Positions 1 to 9,019 of a DNA stretch of 64,000 nt are shown one piece after another. Within the stretch, counting starts at the first letter, position 1; every line of letters begins with the position of its first letter. The translations under genes were made by a program, and so were the position numbers. The stretch covers positions 1,054,001-1,118,000 of the forward strand of contig NZ_CP160398.1 of assembly GCF_040729435.1 (NCBI RefSeq). The letters run 5' to 3'. The notes under the pieces were generated by a model. The model saw nothing but the letters and a program-made list of their open reading frames with translations, searched no databases and had not been told where the DNA came from. Source of the DNA: Pseudomonas sp. HOU2 (GTDB taxonomy: Bacteria; Pseudomonadota; Gammaproteobacteria; Pseudomonadales; Pseudomonadaceae).

Positions 1-256
1 GAAACAGCGTCCACTGCACGCCGAAATCGTGACCCTGCCGGTCCTTGAGATTGGCGGTGACATACCACCACTCGATGCGAAAACCATCATGCGCGCCATG
101 ATCCGCCGGGAAGCTGAACACCCGCCCCGGCACCACGGCGGTGAACTGCGCAGCCTGATCGCCAAGCCCGGCAAAACCCTTCTGCTCAGGCGCAGGCTGA
201 TCGCAGCCGCCCAACAGCAGCAGTGCGAACAGCAGCGCAACCCGGTTAATCCTCAT
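1..256 (-). CDS. AttH/CrtC-like lipocalin-fold lipoprotein (partial, C-terminus outside window)
   Basis: Reading the minus strand from the ATG at 256 gives a lipoprotein signal ending in the lipobox LLGGC, so the mature protein should be lipid-anchored at an outer or inner membrane face. About 30 residues later comes the block FRIEWWYVTANL, typical of the AttH / hydroxyneurosporene-synthase (CrtC) lipocalin-like family. The rest runs off the window. Its start lies inside the 3' end of the permease gene (11-bp overlap, stop at 246-248), so it is the third gene of the ABC operon. AttH-type proteins are known partners of such ABC systems, but their substrate is unknown. The family call is fairly sure; the function is not. 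Confidence 0.8.
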   Translation of the reverse strand, partial: MRINRVALLFALLLLGGCDQPAPEQKGFAGLGDQAAQFTAVVPGRVFSFPADHGAHDGFRIEWWYVTANLKDRQGHDFGVQWTLF

Positions 257-2717
257 GGGCAAACGTCCTCAGCAGATCCGCCGGTTGCGTGCGGTACAAC
301 GAATACAGCGGCCATGCCGAGGCTAATAGCGTCGCCAGCAATGCCAGCCCGAGCAACTGCAGCAGTTGCAGCGGGAACACCCGCAACGGCAAACGCCAGC
401 CGAATGCCTGCACATTGATCACCGCGTCCAGACACCACGCCAACGCGATCCCCAACGGCAACGCCAGCACCAGCGTCAAAACCGCCAGCAGCCAGGTCTG
501 ACCGAGGTTGAGCAGCATCAACTGGCGGCGTGTCACACCCAGTGCCCACAGCGGCGCCAGTTGCCCGAGGCGGCTCTGGCTCTGGGTCAGCAAACTGATG
601 AACAGCGCCACACCGGCCACCGCCAAAGTGAGGCTGTTGAGCGCGGCGGTGGCGGCGAAAGTGCGTTCGAAAACCTGCACCGACCACCCCTTGAGCCGCG
701 CCTGATCGACGATGCGGCTGTCATCGATCTGAAAGCGCGTTTGCAATGCGCGCAAAAACGGCGGGATGTCGGGCGGTGCGATGCGCAAGTTGAAACGGTT
801 CGGTGTCAGTGACGGCCACAGCCGCAGCAGATGATTGCTGTTGACCAACACGTGTCCCTTGGGATTGCCGTAGTCGGCGTAGATCCCGACGATCCGCGGC
901 GACCACGCCCCGCCTGGTGTCGGCACGCTTAGATGGTCCCCCGCGCGCACCTTCAGCCGTCGCGCCAGTTGTTCGCTGAGCATCACCGCGTCGTCCGTTG
1001 CCAGATGCGCCCACGGATCACCGGCAATCGCCTCGAGCAACGGCCAGTGCTGGCGATAGTGCGGATGATCGATCACCCCGAACACATCCGCCGGCCAGCC
1101 CTGCAGGGTCACTGCCACCTGCCAGTTGGGCAGCACCGCACTGACGTTCGGTTGTTGCTTGAGCCAAACGTACATTTCACGGGATTGCGCCGGATTGACC
1201 GGGTTGAGGTACAGCTCGGCACTGAGGCGTTGTTCGAGCCAGTCGTCGAAGGTCTGGCGAAACCCGGCGGTCATGCTGCCGGCGCCGATGTTGGCCGCCA
1301 GTGCCAGCAGCAACGCCATCAGTGCCAGACTCAGCGCCGGCAGTTGCTGGCGGCAATCGGCGAGAAACCACTGACCGAGTACCGAACGGCTGCGCCCGAG
1401 CAAAGGAGTAAGCACCGTACTGAGCAGCACCGGCAACGCCAGCGCGGCCCCCAGCAGCAGCCCGGCCATCAACACAAAACCGCTACCGAGACTGTTACCG
1501 AACAGCAACGCCAGCAGCGCAATCAAGCCCAGCAGCGCCGCCAGCCAACCCTGACGGCGCAACCAGCGCGCATGTTGCTGATGCCAGGCTTGCGGATCTG
1601 CCACCGCCAACAGCGGCAAACGAGCCGCACGCAGCAGACTGTTGGCACCGGCGAGCAACGCACCGAACAGGCTCAAGCCAATACCGCTGAACCACCACCA
1701 TGGACTCAGGCGCAACTGCCCCGCCACTTCCGCGCCGTACAGACCGCGCAGGCTGGCGGCGACATCCGGCAGCAACACGCTCGCCAGCCAGTAACCGCTG
1801 ATGACCCCGAACACCCCGCCAACCAGAGCCAGCACACCGAGTTCGACCACCAGACAGCCGATCAACATCCGCGCACTGACCCCGCAGGCGCGCAACGTGC
1901 GCAGCAGGCCGCGACGCTGTTCCAGCGCCAGACCGATGGCCGCGTGCACGATGAACAGCCCGACCACGAACGACAGAAATCCCAGGGCATCCAGATTGAG
2001 GTGAAAGCTCTCGGTCAGGCGCGCCAGATTGTTTTCCTCGGCGCTGCTTTTGAGCTGCAGCCTGCCATTGAACGCGGCCGGCAGCTCGGCATGAAAATCC
2101 TTCGCCAGTAACAAACGCGACAGTTGCCCGGGCTGTTCGAGCACGGTTTGCGCGACACCGATGTCGACCAGCAATACGCCCGGCGCCATGTCCTTTTGCG
2201 CGTGCAGCGGCGGCAGCGCCTGGCCGCTGGCGGCCTGCGGCGTGGCGCCTTCGCTCAGGCCCAAGGCGTGCAGGGTTTCCGGTGAAATCCAGGTGCTGCC
2301 CGGCGGCGAGAAGAACGCGACGTTGCGCTCGATCGGCATCGCCTGCCCGGCCACCGCAGCGTCCACCGGCAGCGACACCGGCTCGATGCCCATCAGTTGC
2401 AGGCGCTGATCCGGGTGATCCTTGAGTACGAGCCGGCCCTGCAGCAGCGGGGAAACCGGCCAGCCTGCACGGCGCAGATCAACGAACCATTGCTGGGGAA
2501 ACGTCGCGCCATTGGGCGTGCCGAGGCTAGCCTGCGGTTCGCCGCCAATCATCTGGCTCGCCCGGGCGTAACTGTCGCGGGCCTGACTGTTCAGCGCCTC
2601 GACCCCGGTCAGCAGACTGGTGGCCAGCCACAATCCGGTCAGCACACTGAAAAACTGCACCGGATGCCGCCGCCAGTGACTGAGCAGCGCACGCAGGGTT
2701 TGCCAGAACACGTTCAC
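246..2717 (-). CDS. ABC transporter permease, FtsX/MacB type
   Basis: An 823-residue membrane protein with the FtsX-family layout. There is an N-terminal membrane helix near residues 20-40, a large extracytoplasmic domain to about 245, a cluster of three helices (about 245-370), further helices near 390-480, a second extracytoplasmic domain and a final FtsX helix set (about 690-815). Two-FtsX permeases of this length usually serve lipoprotein, lipid or peptide extrusion rather than import. It overlaps the ATPase gene by 4 bp and the AttH-like lipoprotein gene by 11 bp, so the three are probably translated as one operon (an AttEFGH-like system). The substrate is not predictable from sequence. 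Confidence 0.9.
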   Translation of the reverse strand: MNVFWQTLRALLSHWRRHPVQFFSVLTGLWLATSLLTGVEALNSQARDSYARASQMIGGEPQASLGTPNGATFPQQWFVDLRRAGWPVSPLLQGRLVLKDHPDQRLQLMGIEPVSLPVDAAVAGQAMPIERNVAFFSPPGSTWISPETLHALGLSEGATPQAASGQALPPLHAQKDMAPGVLLVDIGVAQTVLEQPGQLSRLLLAKDFHAELPAAFNGRLQLKSSAEENNLARLTESFHLNLDALGFLSFVVGLFIVHAAIGLALEQRRGLLRTLRACGVSARMLIGCLVVELGVLALVGGVFGVISGYWLASVLLPDVAASLRGLYGAEVAGQLRLSPWWWFSGIGLSLFGALLAGANSLLRAARLPLLAVADPQAWHQQHARWLRRQGWLAALLGLIALLALLFGNSLGSGFVLMAGLLLGAALALPVLLSTVLTPLLGRSRSVLGQWFLADCRQQLPALSLALMALLLALAANIGAGSMTAGFRQTFDDWLEQRLSAELYLNPVNPAQSREMYVWLKQQPNVSAVLPNWQVAVTLQGWPADVFGVIDHPHYRQHWPLLEAIAGDPWAHLATDDAVMLSEQLARRLKVRAGDHLSVPTPGGAWSPRIVGIYADYGNPKGHVLVNSNHLLRLWPSLTPNRFNLRIAPPDIPPFLRALQTRFQIDDSRIVDQARLKGWSVQVFERTFAATAALNSLTLAVAGVALFISLLTQSQSRLGQLAPLWALGVTRRQLMLLNLGQTWLLAVLTLVLALPLGIALAWCLDAVINVQAFGWRLPLRVFPLQLLQLLGLALLATLLASAWPLYSLYRTQPADLLRTFAHED

Positions 2718-3367
2718 GTCAGGCGGCCATTGGATAACACTACCCGCTGCGCCAGTCTCGCCGCCACGCGTGGGCTGTGCGTGACCATCAGCAGCGTGGT
2801 CGGCGTGTCGTCGAGCAGTTCCAGCAACAGGCGCAGTACTTCGTCGCTGGTGGCTTCGTCGAGGCTGCCGGTGGGTTCGTCGGCCAGCAGCAGTTTCGGC
2901 CGCGACGCCAAGGCCCGGGCCAGCGCGACCCGCTGCTGCTGGCCGCCCGACAGTTGTTCGGGATAACGCTTGAGCAACTCGCCCAGCCCCAGACGCTGCA
3001 CCAGATGCGCCTGCCAGCGCGGCTCATGACGCCCGGCCAGGCGCGCCTGAAACGCCAGATTGTCCTCGACCCGCAGGCTACCGATCAGGTTGAACTGCTG
3101 GAACACCAGACCGATTTCCGTGCGGCGCCAATTGGCCAGTTGCGCCTCGTTCATCTGCTCCAGCCGATGCTCGCCGCTGTGGATGCTGCCGCGATCAGGC
3201 TTGTCGAGGCCGGCGATCAGATGCAGCAAGGTGCTTTTGCCACTGCCGGATTCGCCCATCAGCGCCAGACTGCTGCCGGGTTCGAGCGTAAGGTCGACGC
3301 CTTGCAGCACCGGGAGCGGGCCTTGGGGGGTGAGGTAACTTTTGAACACGCCTTGAACCTGAAGCAT
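2714..3367 (-). CDS. ABC transporter ATP-binding protein (LolD/MacB-like)
   Basis: The protein is 217 aa from the ATG at 3367. A longer in-frame start at 3469 exists but adds 34 residues unlike the family and runs toward the repeat array, so I prefer the internal ATG, which begins directly with the beta-strand LQVQGVFKSY. Walker A is GESGSGKST (about residues 40-48), the Q-loop is in VFQQFNL, the signature is LSGGQQQR, and Walker B is LLADEPTGSLD with the H-loop histidine in VTHSP. This is the ATPase of the FtsX-type permease encoded downstream, with the stop and start codons overlapping by 4 bp. Confidence 0.93.
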   Translation of the reverse strand: MLQVQGVFKSYLTPQGPLPVLQGVDLTLEPGSSLALMGESGSGKSTLLHLIAGLDKPDRGSIHSGEHRLEQMNEAQLANWRRTEIGLVFQQFNLIGSLRVEDNLAFQARLAGRHEPRWQAHLVQRLGLGELLKRYPEQLSGGQQQRVALARALASRPKLLLADEPTGSLDEATSDEVLRLLLELLDDTPTTLLMVTHSPRVAARLAQRVVLSNGRLT

Positions 3368-3440
3368 GCCGCCATCCGTTGGGTCAGTGTGGGGCAAGGA
3401 TAGCGGATTGCGGCCTGAGCAGATCAGTGCTGTTTGCACT

Positions 3441-3772
3441 GGCCCCATCGCTTGCAGGCAAGCTCCCACAGGGATTGCGGTGGTTCACAAATATTGGTTT
3501 CACCATCAAACGCTGTGGGAGGCATCTTCAGATCAGTGGTGCTTGGACTGGCCCCATCGCTGGCAAGCCAGCTCCCACAGAGATTGAGGTTGTCCACAAA
3601 TATCAGCTTCACCATCAAACGCTGTGGGAGGCATCTTCAGATCAGTGGTGCTTGGACTGGCCCCATCGCTGGCAAGCCAGCTCCCACAGGGATTGAGGTT
3701 GTCCACAAATACTGAGTACACCCTAAAACACTGTGGGAGCTGGCTTGCCAGCGATGAGGCCAGTGAAACCGG
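3441..3772. repeat. Tandem REPIN array, 109-bp period
   Basis: Three consecutive units begin with GGCCCCATCG at 3441, 3550 and 3659, exactly 109 bp apart. Each contains a Pseudomonas REP core (CTGGCAAGCCAGCTCCCACAG, first copy variant) and an opposing, partly eroded GCTGTGGGAGG arm. The third unit ends in a well-preserved inverted REP at about 3731-3772. Copies 2 and 3 are nearly identical. The array lies between the ABC operon promoter side and the end of the sulfatase-like gene. Confidence 0.85.
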
Positions 3773-3780
3773 CACAAATC

Positions 3781-5478
3781 TCACTCCCCGGTCGCCACAC
3801 TGGTCGCCGCCGCACCCGGTGTGACGATGGTCTTCAGATCAATGTGCTTCCACTCAGGCTTGGCGCCCAGCCGTGCATTGAAGCGGTAGTTGAAGGTGAA
3901 GTCGTCCGCCGTCGGCAGCGTCAACGGTTTGCCGTACAGCGCCTCGACTCCCGCCAGGTCGTAACCCATCAACTGCAGCAGCGTCGGAAAAATGTTGTAG
4001 TGGCTGGAGCGGTCCTTGTTCGTCGGCAACGCTTGCGCCCAGTCCGGGCCGAGCAGTTGATCGCCCTGAATCACCACCAGCGGCACCAGCCCTTCTTCCT
4101 CCACCGGATCGCCGCCGCAGTGGGTATTGAGCCCGGGGTTGCCACGTTCATGCAGGTCCTGGCCGTGATCGGAGGTGTAGATCAGCAGCGCATTGTGCAA
4201 ATTGGCCTGGGCAAACACCCTTGCGAAGAACTCGCCGACGTTCCATAACACCGTGTTCTTGTAGGCGTTGCGGTACAGCACCCAGTCATCCGGCTGGCCG
4301 TTGAAACCGTCGCGCTTGCCGGTATCCGCCACTTCGGTGAACTGCCCGCGCGGCAGCGTCGGCCGATAGGCCATGAAGGCGTCCGGGTATTTGTCGTGCA
4401 CCGGAAAATGCGCGCCGACCTTGTTGATCACCACCAGCTCCGGCTGATCGTCGTTGAGCAGTTCGATCAGCTTGGCGGCGGCGGCCATGTCGCGATCGCG
4501 CACGCTGGTCTGGTCAAACTGGACGAACTCGTCGATGTCCTTTTTCTCGGTGTCGGTCATCAGGTTCTGCAGATTGCCAGCAGTGCGCTGAGCGTCGATG
4601 TACACCGTGCGCAACCCGGCCTTTTTCGCGTACTGCCAGATCGACGGCAGCGTGCTGTTGATCCGCATGTAATCGGTACGGGTGCCGCCGTAGCGCAGGG
4701 TGACGTTGGTGTCGGCGCTGCAATTGGCGATGGATGCGGCGTAGCCGTAATTGAAGATGTCGACGCCCGGATGTGCCTGATTAAGGTTGCTGTGCACGCC
4801 GAACGGCGCGTTGATATCCAGATAATTGCCGGAGATGCTTTCATCGATGATCAGCACGATGTCGTGATTGACCGCCACTGCATTGCGCGCCAGCGTCACC
4901 GGCTCGCGCGGGCCGACCGTGTTGTGCAGCGCTTCATAGGCGAACAGGTTCAGATAGGCCAGCGGCGTGTACATGATCGGCAAACCGCGCGCGCCCTCGC
5001 CCGCGCGCAGGAACAACACCGCGCTCAACAGCAGCACGCCACACACCGGCGCCGCCACCCGCACTGCATTGGGCACCGCCAGCGCATGGCGCGGCTTGAG
5101 CCCGACACCGAACAGCAATAAAAGCCCACTGAGCGCGCCATGAATGATCGCGTCGCGATACTGGTAGGCGGCTTCCTGGATGAAGCCGCCGGAGTACACC
5201 AGCGAGACAAAACTGCTGTAGCTCAGGTAATCCGCGGTGACCCGGGTATACACATCGAAAAACACCGCCGAGACAAACAGTGTTATTGCGAACAAGTGGC
5301 GAATGAGAGCCTGACGAATATAAGCCGTTAGATATAACGCTAAAGTAAGCGCCAAAAACATCGCGCCAAAAAGAAGTACAGCAAAACCGACACCGATAGC
5401 ATTTAACCGGTCAATGTAATATTCGGAATAAAGCAGCAAATAAACAATTAAAAGTACTTCTTTGGCATATCTGAACAT
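3781..5478 (-). CDS. Membrane-anchored sulfatase/phosphoethanolamine-transferase-like protein
   Basis: A 565-residue protein from the ATG at 5478; a longer in-frame start at 5592 would add 38 non-hydrophobic residues before the first helix. About five membrane helices (roughly 5-22, 28-49, 60-77, 110-127, 141-160) precede a large periplasmic alkaline-phosphatase-superfamily domain. Visible metal-site blocks are LIIDESISGNY and YTSDHGQDLHERG followed by NTHCGGD. The segment NCSADTNVTLR is placed where these enzymes carry their nucleophilic Thr/Ser or Cys. It may transfer phosphoethanolamine or a similar group to lipid or glycan. It is divergent from the exopolysaccharide operon with about 390 bp between them, so a role in modifying that polymer is plausible but unproven. 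Confidence 0.8.
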   Translation of the reverse strand: MFRYAKEVLLIVYLLLYSEYYIDRLNAIGVGFAVLLFGAMFLALTLALYLTAYIRQALIRHLFAITLFVSAVFFDVYTRVTADYLSYSSFVSLVYSGGFIQEAAYQYRDAIIHGALSGLLLLFGVGLKPRHALAVPNAVRVAAPVCGVLLLSAVLFLRAGEGARGLPIMYTPLAYLNLFAYEALHNTVGPREPVTLARNAVAVNHDIVLIIDESISGNYLDINAPFGVHSNLNQAHPGVDIFNYGYAASIANCSADTNVTLRYGGTRTDYMRINSTLPSIWQYAKKAGLRTVYIDAQRTAGNLQNLMTDTEKKDIDEFVQFDQTSVRDRDMAAAAKLIELLNDDQPELVVINKVGAHFPVHDKYPDAFMAYRPTLPRGQFTEVADTGKRDGFNGQPDDWVLYRNAYKNTVLWNVGEFFARVFAQANLHNALLIYTSDHGQDLHERGNPGLNTHCGGDPVEEEGLVPLVVIQGDQLLGPDWAQALPTNKDRSSHYNIFPTLLQLMGYDLAGVEALYGKPLTLPTADDFTFNYRFNARLGAKPEWKHIDLKTIVTPGAAATSVATGE

Positions 5479-5867
5479 GGCGATACCGCTCGTGCAAAAC
5501 GGCAGGGAGTCAAAGGTTTGTCGGTCAGAACCTGACACTAGCACCCAGCCATCAAAGCGCAAGAATTGACTGTTTTCTTCAGAAAGCGTCAAAAAACCGG
5601 TGACTCAAATCTGACACACACCGAACGCTGCAAGCCCTTAAATTAGCGGCTTACAACCGTTTATCGCTTATTTTAAATCTGAACAAATCTGCAAAAAAAC
5701 AACAAATCCAATCGCAGCAATGACTTGATGGCCAATCGCCAAAAAACGCTCAAGTGTTATACAGGTGCAACATGTCATTTTGCTGACACGCTTTCCAAAC
5801 GCTGCGCTATACCCCTTTTACAGTCTTCTTCCGAACTTCTTCTTTTCGCTCTATCGAGGGTGCGCAG
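5479..5867. promoter_or_regulatory. AT-rich divergent intergenic region upstream of the exopolysaccharide operon
   Basis: This 389-bp gap separates two divergent transcription units and is clearly richer in A+T than its surroundings, especially 5640-5760. A possible sigma-70 site for the operon is CTGACA (5783-5788) with a TATACC-like -10 (5808-5813), though the 19-bp spacing is long. A GAGGG Shine-Dalgarno precedes the ugd ATG. No convincing sigma-54 or AlgU site was found. The promoter must lie here, but its exact position is uncertain. Confidence 0.45.
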
Positions 5868-7220
5868 ATGGACGTGAGCGTATTTGGCACCGGCTATGTC
5901 GGATTAATTCAAGCCGCCGCACTTGCAGATGTAGGGCATCGGGTTTTATGTGTCGATATTGATCCCAACAAGATCAAGCAACTGCAACAAGCTGTGCCAC
6001 CTATTAGTGAGCCAGGTCTTTCCAGCACCCTTGAAGAAAACATCAAGGCCGGCCGCTTGCTCTTTAGCACCCAGGCCAGCGACGCGGTGGAGCATGCCGA
6101 GCTGATTTTCATCGCCGTGGGCACGCCGGCCGATGAAGACGGCTCCGCCGACCTGACCCACGTGCTCAACGTCGCCCGTGAGATCGCTTCGCACATGGAG
6201 GCTGATCGCACCCTGATCATCAAGTCCACGGTGCCGGTCGGCACAGCGGACCAGGTCGCCGCCAAGGCCCACGAAGAATTGCAGCGCCGTGGCCGCAGCA
6301 GCCTCAAGGTCCGCGTGGTGTCCAACCCCGAATTCCTCAAGGAAGGCAGCGCCCTCGCCGATTGCATGCGCCCGGACCGGATCATCGTCGGCACCCGCGA
6401 TGAAGCCGCCCGTGAGCAGATGAGCGAGTTGTACGCGCCGTTCTGCCGCAACCGCGAAAAACTGATGTTCATGGACAACCGCAGCGCCGAGCTGACCAAA
6501 TACGCCGCCAACGCGATGCTCGCCACGCGCATCAGCTTCATGAACGAACTGGCCAACCTCACCGAACTGCTCGGCGCCGACATCGAAGCGGTGCGCAAAG
6601 GCATCGGCTCCGATCCGCGCATCGGCTATCACTTCATCTATCCCGGTTGCGGTTTTGGCGGCTCGTGCTTCCCCAAGGATCTGCGTGCCCTGCTGCACAC
6701 CGCCGAACACAACGGCATGCCACTGAAATTGCTGCGCAGCGTCACCGACGTCAACGACAGCCAGCGGCACATCCTCTTCGGCAAACTCAAGGCGCAATTT
6801 CCGCAGGGTCTGGCCGGCAAGTCGATCGCGATTTGGGGTCTGGCATTCAAACCCAATACCGATGACATGCGCGAAGCCCCCAGCCGCTACCTGATGGACG
6901 CGCTGTGGGCCGAAGGTGCCAGCGTGCAAGCCTACGATCCGGAAGCCATGTCCGAATGCCGGCGCCTGTACGGCTATCGCAACGACCTGCACCTGTGCGC
7001 CACCCGCGACGACACCCTGGAAGATGCCGATGCGCTGGTGATCTGCACCGAGTGGAAGAACTTTCGCGTAGTGGATTTCGAGTTGCTGGCGAGCAAGCTG
7101 CGCTCGAAGGTGATTGTCGACGGCCGCAACCTCTACAACCCGGAACACGTGGCCGCCGCCGGTCTGCATTACAGCGGCATCGGCCTGCGTCACATCGCTC
7201 CGGAAGGACTGCGCCCATGA
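5868..7220 (+). CDS. ugd: UDP-glucose 6-dehydrogenase
   Basis: A 450-residue enzyme that oxidises UDP-glucose to UDP-glucuronate with two NAD+, in the cytoplasm. The NAD-binding motif is GTGYVGL at residues 6-12 with the adenine-ribose acidic residue in CVDID. The catalytic cysteine is in GCGFGGSCFPKD (about residue 265), and a C-terminal UDP-binding Rossmann domain starts near IAIWGLAFKPNTDD. Length is normal for the family. It is the first gene of the polysaccharide operon and its stop overlaps the next start (ATGA), so it supplies the uronic acid precursor, making the product an acidic polymer. Confidence 0.95.
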   Translation: MDVSVFGTGYVGLIQAAALADVGHRVLCVDIDPNKIKQLQQAVPPISEPGLSSTLEENIKAGRLLFSTQASDAVEHAELIFIAVGTPADEDGSADLTHVLNVAREIASHMEADRTLIIKSTVPVGTADQVAAKAHEELQRRGRSSLKVRVVSNPEFLKEGSALADCMRPDRIIVGTRDEAAREQMSELYAPFCRNREKLMFMDNRSAELTKYAANAMLATRISFMNELANLTELLGADIEAVRKGIGSDPRIGYHFIYPGCGFGGSCFPKDLRALLHTAEHNGMPLKLLRSVTDVNDSQRHILFGKLKAQFPQGLAGKSIAIWGLAFKPNTDDMREAPSRYLMDALWAEGASVQAYDPEAMSECRRLYGYRNDLHLCATRDDTLEDADALVICTEWKNFRVVDFELLASKLRSKVIVDGRNLYNPEHVAAAGLHYSGIGLRHIAPEGLRP

Positions 7221-8254
7221 AAATCCTGGTCACCGGCGCAGCCGGCTTCATTGGCGCCCATTGTGTGTTGCGGCTGATGCGCGACGGGCATGCGGTGGTC
7301 GGCCTGGATAACTTCAACGGCTACTACGACCCGCAGCTCAAACACGATCGGGTGCAATGGGTGCGCGATCAGGTCGGGCATTTCCCGCTGGCGCGGATCG
7401 ATCTGGCCGATGCCGCGGCGATTGAGGCGCTGTTTGTCCGCGAGCAACCGCAAGTGGTGATCCACCTCGCGGCGCAGGCCGGGGTGCGCTACTCGCTGGA
7501 AAATCCGAAGGCCTACCTCGACAGTAACCTCTGCGGTTTCCTGAACATTCTCGAAGGCTGCCGGCACCATCCGGTCGAGCATCTGATCTACGCCTCGTCG
7601 AGTTCGGTGTATGGCGCCAACCAGCACACGCCGTATTCGGTGCATGACGGGGTGAATCACCCACTGTCGCTGTACGCCGCAACCAAAAAAGCCAACGAGC
7701 TGATGGCCCACAGTTACAGCCACCTGTTCGGCATTCCCAGCACCGGCCTGCGCTTTTTCACCGTTTACGGGCCATGGGGCCGGCCAGACATGTCGCCGAT
7801 CCAGTTCGCCCGCGCGATCACCGAAGGCACGCCGCTGAAACTGTTCAACTACGGCGAGCACCAGCGCGACTTCACCTACATCGATGACATCGTCGAAAGC
7901 ATCGCGCGCCTCACCGATCATCCGCCGCACAACCACCCGGAGTGGGATCGCGAACACCCCGACGCGGGCAGCAGCATGGCGCCGTGGTGCCTGTTCAACA
8001 TCGGCGGCCACCACCCGGTGGAGCTGAAAACCTACCTGGCGCTGATGGAAAAACACCTCGGCCAGAAAGCCATTGTCGAGCTCTTGCCCCTGCAACCGGG
8101 CGATGTGCTCAACACCTGTGCCGAGACCGATGATCTGGCCCAGGCCACCGGGTTCCAGCCCCGGATCGAGCTGGATGAAGGACTGGGGCGTTTCATCGCC
8201 TGGTTTCGCGACTACTACCCCACTGCCTGTCGCCCACGCGCCGCTCGCGGCTGA
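7217..8254 (+). CDS. NAD-dependent epimerase, probable UDP-glucuronate 4-epimerase
   Basis: 345 residues from the ATG at 7217, overlapping the ugd stop codon. An extended short-chain dehydrogenase fold is shown by GAAGFIG at the N-terminus, the catalytic serine region YASSSSVYG and the YxxxK motif YAATKKANE. The block LDNFNGYYDPQLK and the region around RFFTVYGPWGRPDM are typical of UDP-glucuronate 4-epimerases, which give UDP-galacturonate. Translational coupling to ugd fits: the dehydrogenase product is the likely substrate. UDP-glucose 4-epimerase or a dehydratase cannot be excluded from sequence alone, but they are less likely. Confidence 0.88.
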   Translation: MKILVTGAAGFIGAHCVLRLMRDGHAVVGLDNFNGYYDPQLKHDRVQWVRDQVGHFPLARIDLADAAAIEALFVREQPQVVIHLAAQAGVRYSLENPKAYLDSNLCGFLNILEGCRHHPVEHLIYASSSSVYGANQHTPYSVHDGVNHPLSLYAATKKANELMAHSYSHLFGIPSTGLRFFTVYGPWGRPDMSPIQFARAITEGTPLKLFNYGEHQRDFTYIDDIVESIARLTDHPPHNHPEWDREHPDAGSSMAPWCLFNIGGHHPVELKTYLALMEKHLGQKAIVELLPLQPGDVLNTCAETDDLAQATGFQPRIELDEGLGRFIAWFRDYYPTACRPRAARG

Positions 8255-8272
8255 ACATCAGCGGAGGACCCC

Positions 8273-9019
8273 ATGACTGGACATGAACAAGGTGTACCGA
8301 TCAATCAGATGCGTCGCGACAAGCGCATGGATCCCGAGCACCGAATGCGCCTCGATTCCGCCATCCACATGCAGGGCCGTGGCTGGTTGACCGGCCGCGA
8401 CGGTGGCCGGCCATGGACGTTGTCACGCACCAACCGGGTATTGGCCTGCTTCGGTGCGCTGCTGATTCTGGTGGTGTTTTCGCCACTGCTGCTGGGCCTG
8501 GCGCTGGCGATCAAATTCACCAGCCCGGGCCCGGTGATGTTCGTGCAGAAACGCACCGGTTATCGCGGCCGCACCTTCGGCATGTACAAGTTCCGCACCA
8601 TGGTCTGCAACGCCGAAGAACTCAAGGAATCGCTGCGCCACCTTAACAAGCACGGGGTCGACGCCATCGATTTCAAGATCGACAAGGATCCACGCATCAC
8701 CGGCATCGGCGGTTTCCTGCGGCGTACCAGCCTCGACGAACTGCCCAACCTGTTCAACGTGGTGAGCGGTGACATGCGCCTGGTCGGCCCGCGGCCGACC
8801 TCGTTCAACGCCTATCGCTACAAGGACAGTCACCTCGCGCGCCTGAGCATCTACCCCGGCATGACCGGCCTGTGGCAGATCTCCGGGCGCAGCAACATCG
8901 ACTTCGACCAGCGCGTTGAGTTGGACCTCAGCTATATCGCCGAGCAAAGCCTTTTGCTTGATCTGAAGATCTTGTTGAAAACCCCCTTCAAAGTATTCAG
9001 CGGCCACGGAGCAAGCTAA
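8273..9019 (+). CDS. Undecaprenyl-phosphate sugar phosphotransferase (initiating enzyme)
   Basis: A 248-residue monotopic phosphoglycosyl transferase of the bacterial sugar transferase family. There is one hydrophobic re-entrant helix (about residues 58-83) ending FTSPGPVMFVQKRTG, then the conserved MYKFRTM, the acidic catalytic pair in RTSLDELPNL, and the C-terminal VGPRPT and PGMTGLWQISGR blocks. It lacks the four extra N-terminal helices of WbaP/WcaJ and instead has about 55 polar residues. It should transfer a sugar-1-phosphate (glucose or galactose type; specificity unknown) to undecaprenyl phosphate at the inner membrane, starting each repeat unit. An AGCGGAGGA ribosome site precedes the ATG. 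Confidence 0.92.
   Translation: MTGHEQGVPINQMRRDKRMDPEHRMRLDSAIHMQGRGWLTGRDGGRPWTLSRTNRVLACFGALLILVVFSPLLLGLALAIKFTSPGPVMFVQKRTGYRGRTFGMYKFRTMVCNAEELKESLRHLNKHGVDAIDFKIDKDPRITGIGGFLRRTSLDELPNLFNVVSGDMRLVGPRPTSFNAYRYKDSHLARLSIYPGMTGLWQISGRSNIDFDQRVELDLSYIAEQSLLLDLKILLKTPFKVFSGHGAS

Noticed and set aside
933..2111. Long plus-strand open frame
   Set aside because: Antisense to the ABC permease, with Gln/Arg-rich composition typical of a shadow frame.
3441..3772. Regular repeats that could be a CRISPR array
   Set aside because: The period is 109 bp, the whole unit is repeated (no unique spacers) and the cores are Pseudomonas REP palindromes.
5833..5867. GAACTT sequence resembling an AlgU (sigma-22) -35 element upstream of ugd
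   Set aside because: No TCTGA-like -10 at the right distance, and the implied start would be almost at the ATG.
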